From: Mesorhizobium sp. LHD-90
GTDB lineage: Bacteria > Pseudomonadota > Alphaproteobacteria > Rhizobiales > Rhizobiaceae
Assembly (NCBI RefSeq): GCF_030929505.1
Contig: NZ_JAVFVV010000024.1
Location: 1 to 64,000 of the forward strand
Direction: 5' to 3'
Length of the DNA: 64,000 nucleotides
The position numbers were made by a program, and so were the translations under genes. This document shows positions 35,185 through 44,877 of the stretch, piece after piece; the stretch's first letter is position 1, and each line of letters begins with the position of its first letter. The notes beneath the pieces were generated by a model, which saw only the letters and a program-made list of their open reading frames with translations, was not told where the DNA came from and searched no databases.

Positions 35185-36039
35185 ATGCCGCGGGGAATTG
35201 CTTCCAAGCTTCGGTCTGCCGATGCCAGGCAGACCAAATCCGACATCCTGATCGCCAACTACATCGAGCGCAATCTGGCCGAACTGCCCTTCGAGACGGC
35301 GAAGTCGATCGCCCAGAGCGTCGGCGTCAGCCAGATGACGGTCGGGCGGTATCTGCGCCGCCTCGGATATGACGGTCTCGACGAACTGAAGCGCGAGATG
35401 CGGCCCAGCGCCAGCCGGACCGCATGGCAGGTCAAGGGCAAGTTCGAGCGGCTGCGCGACGATGCGCGTGGGGGCAAGCTTCTTGCCGCGCTGATCCAGC
35501 AGCAGATTGACGATCTCGGCCAGGTCTACGAACTCACCGTCTCGCCCGAATGGCACAAGACGGTTGCCTTTCTGGTCAACAGCGAGGAGGTCTTCGTCGC
35601 CGCCTTTCAGAACGTCCGCGGCGTGGCGCAGTATTTTGCCAGCCAGCTTTCCTACGCGCGGCCCAAGGTCCAGTTCGTCGATGGTCTCAACGGCACCTAT
35701 GCCGAGCTGCTCGACGGAAGCCGCGAAGATCGGTGCCTGTTCCTGTTCGATGTGCGCCGCTTCGCTAGCAAGGCTCGGCCATTGGCCGAGCAGGCGCGGG
35801 CGGCGGGCGTCAAGGTGATTCTCGTTTCCGACGATGCATGCATATGGGCGCGCGAGGTTTCCGACGTTGCCCTCATCATGCCGGGCGCGCACGGTCCACT
35901 CTGGGACGGCGCCGCCACGACAGTGGCGCTGCTCGACCTCGTCATCAGCAACGTGATCGTGGAACTCGGCGACAACGTCAACGCGCGCGTTGATCGTTTG
36001 ACCCAACTGCAGGACGTCTTCGGCGATTTCGAGGACTGA
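35185..36039 (+). CDS. RpiR-family (MurR/RpiR) transcriptional regulator
   Basis: A 284-residue regulator: N-terminal RpiR helix-turn-helix (ETAKSIAQSVGVSQMTVGRY, about 41-60) and a C-terminal SIS domain (EVFVAAFQNVRGVAQYFASQ; LFLFDVRRFASKARPLAEQA). SIS domains usually sense phosphosugars, but RpiR relatives also control amine and amino-acid uptake. I chose ATG 35185; GGGAGG lies rather far (12 bases), so the start is uncertain. Its position after potF suggests control of the pot genes. Confidence 0.85.
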   Translation: MPRGIASKLRSADARQTKSDILIANYIERNLAELPFETAKSIAQSVGVSQMTVGRYLRRLGYDGLDELKREMRPSASRTAWQVKGKFERLRDDARGGKLLAALIQQQIDDLGQVYELTVSPEWHKTVAFLVNSEEVFVAAFQNVRGVAQYFASQLSYARPKVQFVDGLNGTYAELLDGSREDRCLFLFDVRRFASKARPLAEQARAAGVKVILVSDDACIWAREVSDVALIMPGAHGPLWDGAATTVALLDLVISNVIVELGDNVNARVDRLTQLQDVFGDFED

Positions 36040-36060
36040 GCAGCGCTAGTCGTGCTGCGG

Positions 36061-36819
36061 TCAACCGCGCGCCGGCGGTTCCCCGTTCAGCCTTCCGGAG
36101 ATCAGCCGCGCGGCGCGCACGACCGCCTGACCGTGCAATGACGCAGCCGCCCCATCGACCCGGGACACCGGAGCCGCGACCGCCAGGGTTCCGATGGCAT
36201 AGCCATCATGGGCAAGGATCGGCGCCGCAACGCTATGGACGCCCTCTTCATATCCCTGTGCACTTTCCGAGTAACCGCGCGAGGCGGCCAGCCGGATCGT
36301 GTCCATCAGGCGCTCGCGCCGCGTTACAGTATGCGCGGTGAAGGCTTCCAACACGGAGTCGGCGTAGCGACCGACCGCCTCGCTGCGCGAAAACGCGAGG
36401 AAGGCAAGACCGGACGCCGTCGCGTGCAGCGGCAACGTCTGCCCAACGTCCACATTGACCCGGTTGGCGCGTGCGGAAAGCTCGACATGCACGGTGAGCA
36501 ACGCATCTGCGCTGTGCTCGGAGAGATGGACGGTCTCGCCGGTTTGCGCCGCAAGATCCCGCACGATCGGCAGTGCGATTTTCACGAACGGAAAATGCGC
36601 ATCGCGGATTCGCGCCAGCCGCGATACGCCCGCGCCGAGCCGATACCGCCTGGTGTCGGCGTCCTGCTCGACCAGTCCGTGCCGCGTCAGCGCCATGAGC
36701 AAGCGCCGGGTCGTCGCCTTGTCGAAACTCGCTTTACGGGCCAGGTCCGAAAGGCCCATCTCTGGTTCGGGGACACTGAACAATTTCAGTAGCGAAACAG
36801 CTTTCTCGACCGTTCCCAT
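36061..36819 (-). CDS. IclR-family transcriptional regulator (paralogue 2)
   Basis: A 252-residue IclR regulator starting MGTVEKAVSLLKLFSVPEPE. Recognition helix region FDKATTRRLLMALTRHGLVE is almost the same as in the IclR at 12869-13669, and the effector domain (TGETVHLSEHSADALLTVHV; LPLHATASGLAFLAF; GYEEGVHSVAAPI) is also close; by eye about half the residues are identical. It faces the aminotransferase operon and probably represses or activates it. Confidence 0.9.
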   Translation of the reverse strand: MGTVEKAVSLLKLFSVPEPEMGLSDLARKASFDKATTRRLLMALTRHGLVEQDADTRRYRLGAGVSRLARIRDAHFPFVKIALPIVRDLAAQTGETVHLSEHSADALLTVHVELSARANRVNVDVGQTLPLHATASGLAFLAFSRSEAVGRYADSVLEAFTAHTVTRRERLMDTIRLAASRGYSESAQGYEEGVHSVAAPILAHDGYAIGTLAVAAPVSRVDGAAASLHGQAVVRAARLISGRLNGEPPARG

Positions 36820-36853
36820 CGATCCTCAGCTTCCCATTGTCGAAGATACTTCG

Positions 36854-36899
36854 CACGTGAATTAACTTGACAGCCGCGTCGGCGCTTGCAAGTCTGTAT
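36854..36899. promoter_or_regulatory. IclR2/aminotransferase divergent control region
   Basis: CACGTGAATTA (36854-36864), GAATTAACTTGACAGC (36859-36874) and TTGCAAGTCTGTAT (36886-36899) repeat the architecture seen beside the first IclR gene, with the middle spacer one base shorter (11 versus 12). TTGACA (36867-36872) could be the -35 box of the plus-strand operon. Shared IclR operator is the simplest reading. Confidence 0.6.
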
Positions 36900-36938
36900 G
36901 CAAAATAGCGGTTCAAATAATGAACCGACAAGGGGAAA

Positions 36939-38333
36939 GTGAATTTGGTAGCCGCAGCCCGGAAGAATGCAGCCTCGATAAGCGAGCTGCTCGACGCCGA
37001 GCAGGCACGCTTTCTGCGCGCGCACCCGATGTCGGCGGCTGCCTGGAAGCTGGGCAAGAAGCATTTCCTCTACGGCGGGCCGTCACATTGGATGCGCCGG
37101 TGGGCGGGTGGATTTCCCGTCTATGCGGCCGAGGCGAGCGGAGCGCACATCCGCGACATTGACGGCCACAACTATGTCGATTTCGCGCTGGGCGACACCG
37201 GAGGCATGTGCGGCCACGCGCCGGAGACGGTGACGCAGGCGGCGATACGCCAGTTGCGCAGCGGCACGACCATGATGCTGCCTACCGAGGACAGCCTGTG
37301 GGTCGGCCAGGAGCTCACGCGCCGCTTCGGCATGCCGTACTGGACGCTGACGACCTCGGCGACCGACGCCAATCGCGCGGCCATCCGCATCGCGCGCATG
37401 GTCACCGGCCGCGACAAGGTGCTGGTCTTCTCCGGCTGCTATCACGGCGGCGTAGAGGAGGCGCACGTCGAGATCCGCGACGGCAGGGTCGGCCTGCGCA
37501 ACATGATACATGCCAATGGCGTCGATCACGCGGCGGTGTCGAAAGTCGTCGAATTCAACGATACCGCCGCAATGGAGCAGGCGCTTGAACCGGGAGACGT
37601 CGCCTGCGTGCTCGCTGAGCCGCTGATGACGAATTTCGGCATGATTCCGGTGGCGGAAGGCTTTCACACAGCCTTGCGCGAGGCGACCCGCCGCACCGGC
37701 ACGTTGCTGATCATCGACGAGACGCACACCATCTCCAGCGGTCCAGGTGGCTACACCGCACTGCACGGGTTGGAGCCGGACATATTCGTTGCCGGCAAGG
37801 CGATCGCGGGCGGCATCCCGGCCGGCATTTTTGGGACCAGCCAGGAGGTCGCGAAGCGTCTCTGGAAGATCGTCCCGCACGTCAATCCGCGCGAGCGCCA
37901 GTCGGCGCATCTCGGCTTCGGCGGCACCTTGGCCGGCAATGCGCTGACCATCGCCACCATGCGCGCGGTTCTGGAACGAGTCCTGACGCCCGCCAGCTAC
38001 GAGCGGATGATCGCCCAGGCCTCGCGGCTGGCGGACGCGGCCCGATCGATCATCGAGGCGAACGCTCTGCCGTGGCATGTCACGCAGATCGGCGCCCGTG
38101 CCGAGATCATGTTCATGCCGAAGCCGCCGAAGAACGGCGCGGAGGTGATCGCCGCGAGGCGCGGCGATCTCGAGACGCTGCTCCATGCCTTCTACATGAA
38201 CGAGGGCATACTGGTGACGCCGTTCCACACCATGTTCCTGATGTGCCCGGCGACAACCTCTGCCGATGTCGACGTGCACACCGATGTCTTCCGCCGCTTC
38301 GTAGCGCTGTTGCGCGACAATGGAGTGGCCTGA
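36939..38333 (+). CDS. Class III aminotransferase, glutamate-1-semialdehyde aminomutase-like
   Basis: A 464-residue PLP enzyme. YVDFALGDTGGMCGHAPETV near the N-terminus, TTSATDANRAAIRIARMVTG (phosphate cup), D260 in LLIIDETHTIS and Schiff-base K287 in FVAGKAIAGGIPAGIFG place it in the HemL-like branch. Many such proteins are not haem-pathway enzymes but transaminases in catabolic clusters. The GTG start follows AGGGGAAA. It leads an operon with two SDRs, an amidohydrolase and CobW. Confidence 0.85.
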   Translation: MNLVAAARKNAASISELLDAEQARFLRAHPMSAAAWKLGKKHFLYGGPSHWMRRWAGGFPVYAAEASGAHIRDIDGHNYVDFALGDTGGMCGHAPETVTQAAIRQLRSGTTMMLPTEDSLWVGQELTRRFGMPYWTLTTSATDANRAAIRIARMVTGRDKVLVFSGCYHGGVEEAHVEIRDGRVGLRNMIHANGVDHAAVSKVVEFNDTAAMEQALEPGDVACVLAEPLMTNFGMIPVAEGFHTALREATRRTGTLLIIDETHTISSGPGGYTALHGLEPDIFVAGKAIAGGIPAGIFGTSQEVAKRLWKIVPHVNPRERQSAHLGFGGTLAGNALTIATMRAVLERVLTPASYERMIAQASRLADAARSIIEANALPWHVTQIGARAEIMFMPKPPKNGAEVIAARRGDLETLLHAFYMNEGILVTPFHTMFLMCPATTSADVDVHTDVFRRFVALLRDNGVA

Positions 38334-38335
38334 AC

Positions 38336-39136
38336 ATGCCGGCGCGTCCGTTTGACCTGACGGGAAAGGTTGCGCTGGTGACCGGCGGCGGGCGCGGCAT
38401 CGGCGCGGCGATCGTCGCGCGCTTCGCCGAGGCCGGTGCCGATGTTACCGCCGCCAACCGCACGCTCGACGTCGCCGAGCAACTGGCGAGGGAACTCGAC
38501 GGCCGTGGCCTGAAGGTGCGTGCCGCGCCAATGCCGGGCACGAGCCGCGGCGAACTGCACGACCTTGTCGATGCGACGGCGAAGGCTGCCGGGCGGCTCG
38601 ACATCGTCGTCCACAACGCCGGCGGCTGTCCCTGGGCGTCCATCGAGGAGATGGACGAGCAGAAGCTTGGCGAGGCGCTGTCGCTCAACCTCGAAGCCTG
38701 CTTCTGGCTGACGCAGGCCGCCCTGCCCCATATGCGCAGGAACCGTTTCGGGCGCATCCTGGTAACCTCGTCGGTGTCAGCACGGGTCGCCATGGGCGGC
38801 GGGGCGCATTATTCGGCCGCCAAGGCGGGCGTTAACGCCTTCATCCGCGGCGCGGCGTTCGAACTGGCCCGCGATGGCATCACTGTCAATGGCGTCGAGC
38901 CGGGCTTCATCGCCAAGCCCGGACGGGGCAAGATGAGCGAGCCCGAGACCGCCAAGAGGATCGGCGCTTATGTGCCGCTTGGCCATCTCGGCGAGGCCGA
39001 CGATATCGCCTACGCGATGCTCTATCTCGCCTCGGATCAGGCCAGATACGCGACGGGCCAGACCATCGTCGTGGACGGCGGTTTGACTCTGCCTGAGACG
39101 GGCTTTGCCGTGGAACGCCAGTGGGGTCTGCCATGA
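38336..39136 (+). CDS. SDR-family oxidoreductase
   Basis: A 266-residue short-chain dehydrogenase: TGGGRGIG at residues 17-24, NAGG near 98, catalytic serine in VTSSVSARV and YSAAK. The ATG at 38336 lies two bases after the aminotransferase stop; a longer frame reading back into that gene is spurious. Its stop overlaps the next SDR gene by four bases. Substrate unknown. Confidence 0.88.
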   Translation: MPARPFDLTGKVALVTGGGRGIGAAIVARFAEAGADVTAANRTLDVAEQLARELDGRGLKVRAAPMPGTSRGELHDLVDATAKAAGRLDIVVHNAGGCPWASIEEMDEQKLGEALSLNLEACFWLTQAALPHMRRNRFGRILVTSSVSARVAMGGGAHYSAAKAGVNAFIRGAAFELARDGITVNGVEPGFIAKPGRGKMSEPETAKRIGAYVPLGHLGEADDIAYAMLYLASDQARYATGQTIVVDGGLTLPETGFAVERQWGLP

Positions 39137-39906
39137 GCCGGCGCCTCGAAGGAAAGACGGCCCTGATCGCCGGCGCGGCGACCGGGATGGGCCGTGCGAC
39201 GGCCGAGCTCTTCGCCCGGCACGGCGCAAAAGTGATCGCCTTCGGGCTCGGCGGCGACAAGCTCGAACAGGCGGCGGCCGCAGCGGAAGCAGCGCCGGTG
39301 CATGGCGATATCACCGACCCAGCAGACATCGCGCGGGCGATCGAAGCTTGCGGCGACCGGCTCGACATCGTCGTCAATGCGGCCGGCCTGATGATCGAGG
39401 ATCGGCCGGAGACGGTGAGCGACGAGGACTGGGAAATGACCTTCGCGGTGAACGTCACCGGTGCGATGAGCGTCTGCCGGGCAGCTCTGCCAATGCTCAA
39501 GCGGCGCGGCGGCGCGGTCGTCAATATCGCCTCTGTCGGTGCATTCAATGCAGCCGGCCAGAACGCCGCCTATTCGGCCAGCAAGGCTGCGCTTGTCTCC
39601 TATACCCGCTCCCTCGCTTACGCTCATGGTCCCGACGGCATCCGGGCCAATGCCGTTGCCCCGGGCTGGGTGCGCACTCCGATGAGCGAACACGAGATGG
39701 AGGCGGCGGCCCGCGCCAACGGCTCTACGACGGAGCAGGAATTCGACGCGCTGAAGAAGCGCATCGCGCTGCGCCGCGTCGCCGATCCGTCCGAGATCGC
39801 CGCTTGCTGCCTGTTTCTTGCCTCCGACGAAGCATCTTTCGTGACAGGTGCGGTTCTGGTCGCAGACGGAGGGGGGCGGGCGCCGGTGCAGAACAGGGCG
39901 GTTTGA
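39133..39906 (+). CDS. SDR-family oxidoreductase
   Basis: A 257-residue classical SDR: AGAATGMGRATAELF (cofactor loop), VNAAGLM, VNIASVGAF with the catalytic serine, and YSASKAA. The ATG at 39133 overlaps the previous stop (ATGA). It is only distantly similar to the SDR before it, so the pair likely act on different intermediates of one pathway. Confidence 0.88.
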   Translation: MSRRLEGKTALIAGAATGMGRATAELFARHGAKVIAFGLGGDKLEQAAAAAEAAPVHGDITDPADIARAIEACGDRLDIVVNAAGLMIEDRPETVSDEDWEMTFAVNVTGAMSVCRAALPMLKRRGGAVVNIASVGAFNAAGQNAAYSASKAALVSYTRSLAYAHGPDGIRANAVAPGWVRTPMSEHEMEAAARANGSTTEQEFDALKKRIALRRVADPSEIAACCLFLASDEASFVTGAVLVADGGGRAPVQNRAV

Positions 39907-39973
39907 TGCGCCGGCGCCGAACCATTTGGGAATCGACCGGCGGGCCTGGCTCGCCGACGGGAGGACAAGACTG

Positions 39974-41638
39974 ATGCCGAACAGAAACGCCGACCTCGTT
40001 GTCACCGGGGGGCGGATCTACACAATGGACCGCCGTCAGCCGGTGGTGTCGGCGCTGGCGGTGAAGAGCGGGCGCATCGTTGCGGTGGGCGACGGCGCCG
40101 CGGTCGGCCCGCTGACTGGACCGGACACCCGTATCGTCGATCTCAAGGGCGCCACCGTGACGCCCGGCATCGTCGACGTGCACACGCATATGATGATGGG
40201 CGGGCAGGCGGAGCTGTTCGAGCTGCGCATCAGTCCGACATCGAGCTTCGCGACGTTGCTCGAGCGCATCGAGGCGGCAGCGGCCAACACGCCCGAGGGC
40301 GGCTGGATCATTGGCGGCCAGTGGGGCAGCGACCTGATCGGCAAGCTCAACACCGCCGAGTCGCTGGCCGCGCTCGATGCCGCAACGCGCGGCCGTCCGG
40401 TCATGCTGCGCGACGACACCTACCACAACCGCTGGGTCAATTCGGAGGCGATGCGGCGCGCCGGCGTCAGCGGCGCCAACAAGGATCCCGAAAAGGGCTC
40501 GATCGGTCGCGATCCGGCGACCGGCCAGCCGACCGGGGTCATGATCGAGTCCGCCGCCGGCATCGTCGAGCGCGCCGTCGCCCAGTCTGGTCACTTCACC
40601 GAGGAGATGGACCGCGCTGCCATGGCGCAATCCATATCGACGCTCAACTCGTTCGGCGTCACGGCTTTCCTCGACGCCGCCGCCATGCAGCCGATCCTAG
40701 CAGCGCTGAAGGGCCTCGACGACCGCGGCGAACTCACCGCCTGGGCGCTTTCGGCTATGCCCGCGGTCGAGCCGTCCTTCATGTTCGGCATCGCCGGCGA
40801 CGAATTGATTGCCCAGCGCGACCGGTATCGTTCGGCGCATGCTAAACCTAACTACGTGAAGGTGTTTCTCGACGGCGTGCCCGGCGCGCGCACGGCTGCC
40901 TTCCACGAGCCTTATGTCGCCGACCCGGTCCTGGGCTGCTGCTTCCGCGGCTCGACCATCGTCACCGTACCGGACCTCGTGCGCTGGGTGGGCAAATGCG
41001 AGAAGCTGGGCCTCGGCGTAAAGATCCATTGCGCGGGCGACGCCGCCGTCAGCCAGGCGCTTGACGCCATCGACGTGGTGCGCTCCTTCAACGGCCCGAC
41101 CGGGATCATCCACCACATCGCGCATGCGAGCTACATCGCGCCGCAGGATATTCCCCGCTTCGCGGAACTCGGCGTTGCCGCCGATCTCTCGCCCTTCCTC
41201 TGGTATCCGACGAGCTTCCTCGAAGGCCACAAGCAGACGATGGGCGAGACGAGGGCGCTGCGCTTCTGGCCGAACCAGGACCTCTTGGCGGCAGGCGCGC
41301 TGCTTGCCGGCGGCTCCGACTGGCCGGTAATGCCTAATCCGGATCCATGGAACGGCATGGAGGGCCTGGTCACCCGCCGCAACCCGGACGGCGAGTTTCC
41401 AGGCGTCGCTCTCTGGCTCGAACAGGCGATCGACATCGTGACCGCCCTCGAGATCTTTACGATCAACTCGGCGCGCGCCATCGGCATGGCCGACACGGTA
41501 GGCTCGCTCGAAATCGGCAAGTCTGCCGACTTCATCGTCCTCGACCGCGACGTGCTGGAGACTCCGTCTGACGAGATCGCCGACACCAGGGTCTCGACAA
41601 CCTATTTTGAGGGGAGGGTGGTGTATGAGCGAGCCTGA
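39974..41638 (+). CDS. Amidohydrolase family protein (YtcJ-like)
   Basis: A 554-residue metal-dependent amidohydrolase of the amidohydrolase_3 type: [20 protein letters not shown], the metal-binding H-x-H in [10 protein letters not shown] (about 70), carboxylate-bearing middle [25 protein letters not shown], and GGSDWPV near the C-terminus. Such enzymes hydrolyse N-acyl or cyclic amide bonds; the substrate is unknown. Its last 14 bases overlap cobW, the probable metal supplier. Confidence 0.88.
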   Translation: MPNRNADLVVTGGRIYTMDRRQPVVSALAVKSGRIVAVGDGAAVGPLTGPDTRIVDLKGATVTPGIVDVHTHMMMGGQAELFELRISPTSSFATLLERIEAAAANTPEGGWIIGGQWGSDLIGKLNTAESLAALDAATRGRPVMLRDDTYHNRWVNSEAMRRAGVSGANKDPEKGSIGRDPATGQPTGVMIESAAGIVERAVAQSGHFTEEMDRAAMAQSISTLNSFGVTAFLDAAAMQPILAALKGLDDRGELTAWALSAMPAVEPSFMFGIAGDELIAQRDRYRSAHAKPNYVKVFLDGVPGARTAAFHEPYVADPVLGCCFRGSTIVTVPDLVRWVGKCEKLGLGVKIHCAGDAAVSQALDAIDVVRSFNGPTGIIHHIAHASYIAPQDIPRFAELGVAADLSPFLWYPTSFLEGHKQTMGETRALRFWPNQDLLAAGALLAGGSDWPVMPNPDPWNGMEGLVTRRNPDGEFPGVALWLEQAIDIVTALEIFTINSARAIGMADTVGSLEIGKSADFIVLDRDVLETPSDEIADTRVSTTYFEGRVVYERA

Positions 41639-42740
41639 CGCCGCTGTACCCGTCACCCTTCTGACGGGCTTCCTCGGCAGCGGCAAGACGACCGTGCTGA
41701 ACCGGCTGCTCAGGCGACCGGACATGAAGGGGGCACTCGTCGTCGTCAACGAGTTCGGCGAGGTAGGCCTAGACCACCTGCTGATCGAGGCGAGCGAGGA
41801 ACGTTTTGCGCTGCTGGACAATGGCTGCGTGTGCTGCACGGTGCGCGGCGATCTGGTGGAAACACTGAAGGACATCGACCGGCGCTCGGCCGCGGGCGAG
41901 CTGCCGCCGGTGAGGCGGGTGCTGATCGAGACAACCGGGCTCGCCGATCCCGCCCCGATATTGCATACGCTGATGGCCGAACCGCAGTTGTCTGCGCGCT
42001 ATCGCCTCGGCGAGGTCGTCGTCACGGTGGACGCGGTGAACGGCCTGGCGACGCTTCAACGCCATGTTGAGGCGGCGCGGCAGGCCGCCGTCGCCGACCG
42101 TCTGCTGGTCACCAAGACCGACCTCGTCAACCCGGCCGATATCGCGCCGATCGAACGGCGGCTGCGGCAGCTCGCGCCGGCTGCTGAGATCGCCTTCGCC
42201 GTCGAGGGCGACATCGGTTCAGGCGACGTCGCATTCGAGGGCGGTGGGTCCGAAGGAGCGCACGCCGAACGGCTGGCGGCGGCACTCGCGCGCGCCGAGG
42301 CGGCGATCGCACATCACGCTCACGATAGCGGCTGTGGACCGGAATGCGGCCGGGGCGGCCGTCACCATCACCACGATGAGCACGCCCATGCCCATCACGG
42401 CATCCAGTCCTACAGTTTCGTGATCGACAAGCCGGTCGACTGGCCGGCGTTTGCCCAATGGCTCGACTACATCGCCGTGCTGAAGGGCGAGGATCTGTTG
42501 CGCATGAAGGGCATCGTCAATGTCGCCGGTGAGCCCGAGCGGCCATGCGTCATCCACGGCGTGCAGCACGTCTTCCATCCGCCGGTGCGACTGGAGGCCT
42601 GGCCATCTGACGATCGCCGTACGCGACTTGTCTTCATCGTGCGCGACATTCCACGCCAGACCATCGAGCGCACGCTCATCAAATTCGCGGCCGTCAACGC
42701 CGCGGAAGCATCTGGGCCGGCACGGCTCACGGCGGCCTGA
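41625..42740 (+). CDS. CobW/COG0523-family GTPase (metallochaperone)
   Basis: A 371-residue G3E GTPase: P-loop GFLGSGKT (15-22), the metal-binding CVCC (68-71), [31 protein letters not shown], and a histidine-rich stretch ([12 protein letters not shown], about 247-258) before the CobW C-terminal domain (about 280-360). These proteins insert zinc or other metals into target enzymes. Its ATG follows GGGGAGG and lies inside the amidohydrolase end, implying that this enzyme is the client. Confidence 0.9.
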   Translation: MSEPDAAVPVTLLTGFLGSGKTTVLNRLLRRPDMKGALVVVNEFGEVGLDHLLIEASEERFALLDNGCVCCTVRGDLVETLKDIDRRSAAGELPPVRRVLIETTGLADPAPILHTLMAEPQLSARYRLGEVVVTVDAVNGLATLQRHVEAARQAAVADRLLVTKTDLVNPADIAPIERRLRQLAPAAEIAFAVEGDIGSGDVAFEGGGSEGAHAERLAAALARAEAAIAHHAHDSGCGPECGRGGRHHHHDEHAHAHHGIQSYSFVIDKPVDWPAFAQWLDYIAVLKGEDLLRMKGIVNVAGEPERPCVIHGVQHVFHPPVRLEAWPSDDRRTRLVFIVRDIPRQTIERTLIKFAAVNAAEASGPARLTAA

Positions 42741-42770
42741 CACCAGGAACGATCAAGGGAGGATCTGACG

Positions 42771-43955
42771 ATGCATTGGAAATCCACACTGGCTACGGCG
42801 GCGCTGGCATCGCTTGCCTTCGCCGCCCTTACGGGAACCGCTTCCGCCGCGGGCCCCACGTGCGCCGACGGCGTCATCAAGGTCGGCGCCGTCTCGACGG
42901 TCACCGGGCCGGCTGACTTCAGCGAGGTTCCGAAGGCGACCCAGGCGGCTTTCGACGCCGTGAACGCCGCCGGCGGTATCAACGGCTGCAAGATCGAATA
43001 CACGATCGCCGACGACAAGGCCGACCCGGCCGTCGCCGCCCAGGCCGCACGCGACCTGATCGACAACCAGGAAGTCGTGGCGCTGGTCGGTTCGGCAAGC
43101 CTGCTCGACTGCGCCGTGAACGCCACCACCTATGCCCGCAAGAACGTACTGTCGGTGCAAGGCCTCGGCGTCGACGCCGCGTGCTTCTCCTCACCCTCCG
43201 TGGCGCCGGTGAACGTCGGCCCATACACGTTGTCGACGGCGGTGGCCTACTATGCCACCAACGAACTGAAGACGCAGAAGCTGTGCGCGTTCTTCATCAT
43301 CATCGGCGGTACCCAGGAAGCCTACAAGAAGGGCATCGAGAATTGGGAAAAGCTCACCGGCCAGAAAGTCCATCTGCTCGATCTCACCTTGCCGTTCCAG
43401 GGCGACCTGACGCCCTATGTCATCAAGGCGCGCGATGCCGGCTGCGACGCGGTGCTCACCAACCAGGTGGAGCCGCAGGTCGTGCAGTTGATCAAGACCG
43501 TCGATGCCCAGAAGGTCACCGGCATCAACTGGCTGTTCCTCGCTCCGGGCTACACCGAGCAGGTCGCCAAGGCCTTGGCTGACACGCAGCAACCGATCTA
43601 TGTCGGCACGGAATGGGAGCCCTACACCGAGCAGGGGTCCGAGGCGAACAAGCAGTGGACCGCCGACATGACCAAGGCCGGCCAGCCGCTCACCGCCTTC
43701 TCGCAGGGCGGCTATCTCGCCGCGCAGATCTTCCTTGAGGTGCTGAAGGGTATCGACGGCGAGGTCACACGCGAGAGCGTCGCCGAAGCCTTGCTGAAGA
43801 TGAAGCCAATCAGCAACCCGCTCGCCGGTTCGCCTTACGTTTTCGGTGAGGCCGCAACGCACAACCCGATGCAGGCTACCAAGGTGATGAAGCTCGAAAA
43901 GGGCGCCTGGACGGTGCAGACGCCGGAATGGGTTGTCCTGCCGGCTATCCAATAG
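42771..43955 (+). CDS. Branched-chain-type ABC transporter substrate-binding protein
   Basis: A 394-residue periplasmic binding protein. Signal peptide MHWKSTLATAALASLAFAAL ends near ASA-AGPTC. The mature protein reads VIKVGAVSTVTGPADFSEVP, AAFDAVNAAGGINGCKIEYT and contains several cysteines (mature residues in PTCADG, NGCKIE, LLDCAV, DAACFS, KLCAFF, DAGCDA) that could form disulfides. It serves the LivH/LivMG/LivF genes downstream. Ligand unknown. Confidence 0.9.
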   Translation: MHWKSTLATAALASLAFAALTGTASAAGPTCADGVIKVGAVSTVTGPADFSEVPKATQAAFDAVNAAGGINGCKIEYTIADDKADPAVAAQAARDLIDNQEVVALVGSASLLDCAVNATTYARKNVLSVQGLGVDAACFSSPSVAPVNVGPYTLSTAVAYYATNELKTQKLCAFFIIIGGTQEAYKKGIENWEKLTGQKVHLLDLTLPFQGDLTPYVIKARDAGCDAVLTNQVEPQVVQLIKTVDAQKVTGINWLFLAPGYTEQVAKALADTQQPIYVGTEWEPYTEQGSEANKQWTADMTKAGQPLTAFSQGGYLAAQIFLEVLKGIDGEVTRESVAEALLKMKPISNPLAGSPYVFGEAATHNPMQATKVMKLEKGAWTVQTPEWVVLPAIQ

Positions 43956-43964
43956 GAACCATTG

Positions 43965-43990
43965 AGGCGGCGGAATTGCTTCCGCCGCCT
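43965..43990 (+). terminator. Intercistronic hairpin after the substrate-binding gene
   Basis: AGGCGGCGGAA (43965-43975) and TTCCGCCGCCT (43980-43990) form a perfect 11-bp stem with loop TTGC. No T-run follows. Such hairpins between binding-protein and permease genes commonly protect the upstream message and lower downstream expression. Confidence 0.6.
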
Positions 43991-44007
43991 TCAACCTGGA
44001 CGATCCG

Positions 44008-44877
44008 ATGAACGAACTTCTGACTTCCGCCGTGGCTGGCCTGACCGCGGGGGGTACCTATGCGCTGCTTGGCGTGTGTGCGGTGTTCACCTACCGATTG
44101 GTTGCTGTCGTCAACTTCACCGGAGCGGCGATCGGCACGGCGGGCACCTTCGTGCTGATCGCCCTCTATGAAGCCGGCTTTCCGTTGTGGCCTTCGGTCC
44201 TCGCCGGTGTCGTCGCGGGAACCATCGTCGGCGTGCTCGTCGGCCTTGTCATGACCACTTGGTTTTCCGAGGCGAACGCGTCGACCAAGGCGGCGGTCAC
44301 AGTTGCTCTCCTCGTCGGCATGATCGCTATCGGTTTGCGTCTTACGGGTGGCCAGCATCCGCACGTCATGCCCGATCTGTTTCCGGGCTCCGCCTTCCGC
44401 CTTGCCGGCGTGGAGGTGACCATCGCTTCCGCCCTGACCATCGGGCTCGCAGTCCTGTTCACCGTGCTCGCCGACCGCTTCCTCAATGCAACGCGCACGG
44501 GCCTGCACCTGCGCGCGCTGTCGGAGCGCCCGATGGCGGCCGAACTCCTCGGCGTGCGGGTGCAACTCCTCTCGGTCCTCGTCTGGGCGGTCACCGGCAC
44601 GTTCACCACTTTCGCGCTGATGATCATCGCGCCGCAGCGCTCGCCCAACTTCATGACCCTGAGTCTGTTGGTTGTGCCTGCCTTGGCCGCCGCGCTTGTC
44701 GGGCTGTTCCGCTCGTTCTGGATCACGCTCGCGGGCGGGATAATGCTGGGTGTGGTCGAGGGGCTGGCGAGTTCGTTCGACGGCGTCAGCCAGTATCGCG
44801 GGGCCATTCCGTTCGTCGTCGTGGTCGCCGTGCTCCTCTGGTCGCAGCGGGAGGCCCGCTGGGATGATGCGCGCTAG
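44008..44877 (+). CDS. ABC transporter permease, LivH type
   Basis: A 289-residue permease: LLTSAVAGLTAGGTYALLGV at the N-terminus, RTGLHLRALSERPMAAELLG (coupling loop) and LLVVPALAAALVGLFRSFWI. About eight hydrophobic segments. It ends inside the start of the fused permease-ATPase gene (14-base overlap). Confidence 0.88.
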   Translation: MNELLTSAVAGLTAGGTYALLGVCAVFTYRLVAVVNFTGAAIGTAGTFVLIALYEAGFPLWPSVLAGVVAGTIVGVLVGLVMTTWFSEANASTKAAVTVALLVGMIAIGLRLTGGQHPHVMPDLFPGSAFRLAGVEVTIASALTIGLAVLFTVLADRFLNATRTGLHLRALSERPMAAELLGVRVQLLSVLVWAVTGTFTTFALMIIAPQRSPNFMTLSLLVVPALAAALVGLFRSFWITLAGGIMLGVVEGLASSFDGVSQYRGAIPFVVVVAVLLWSQREARWDDAR

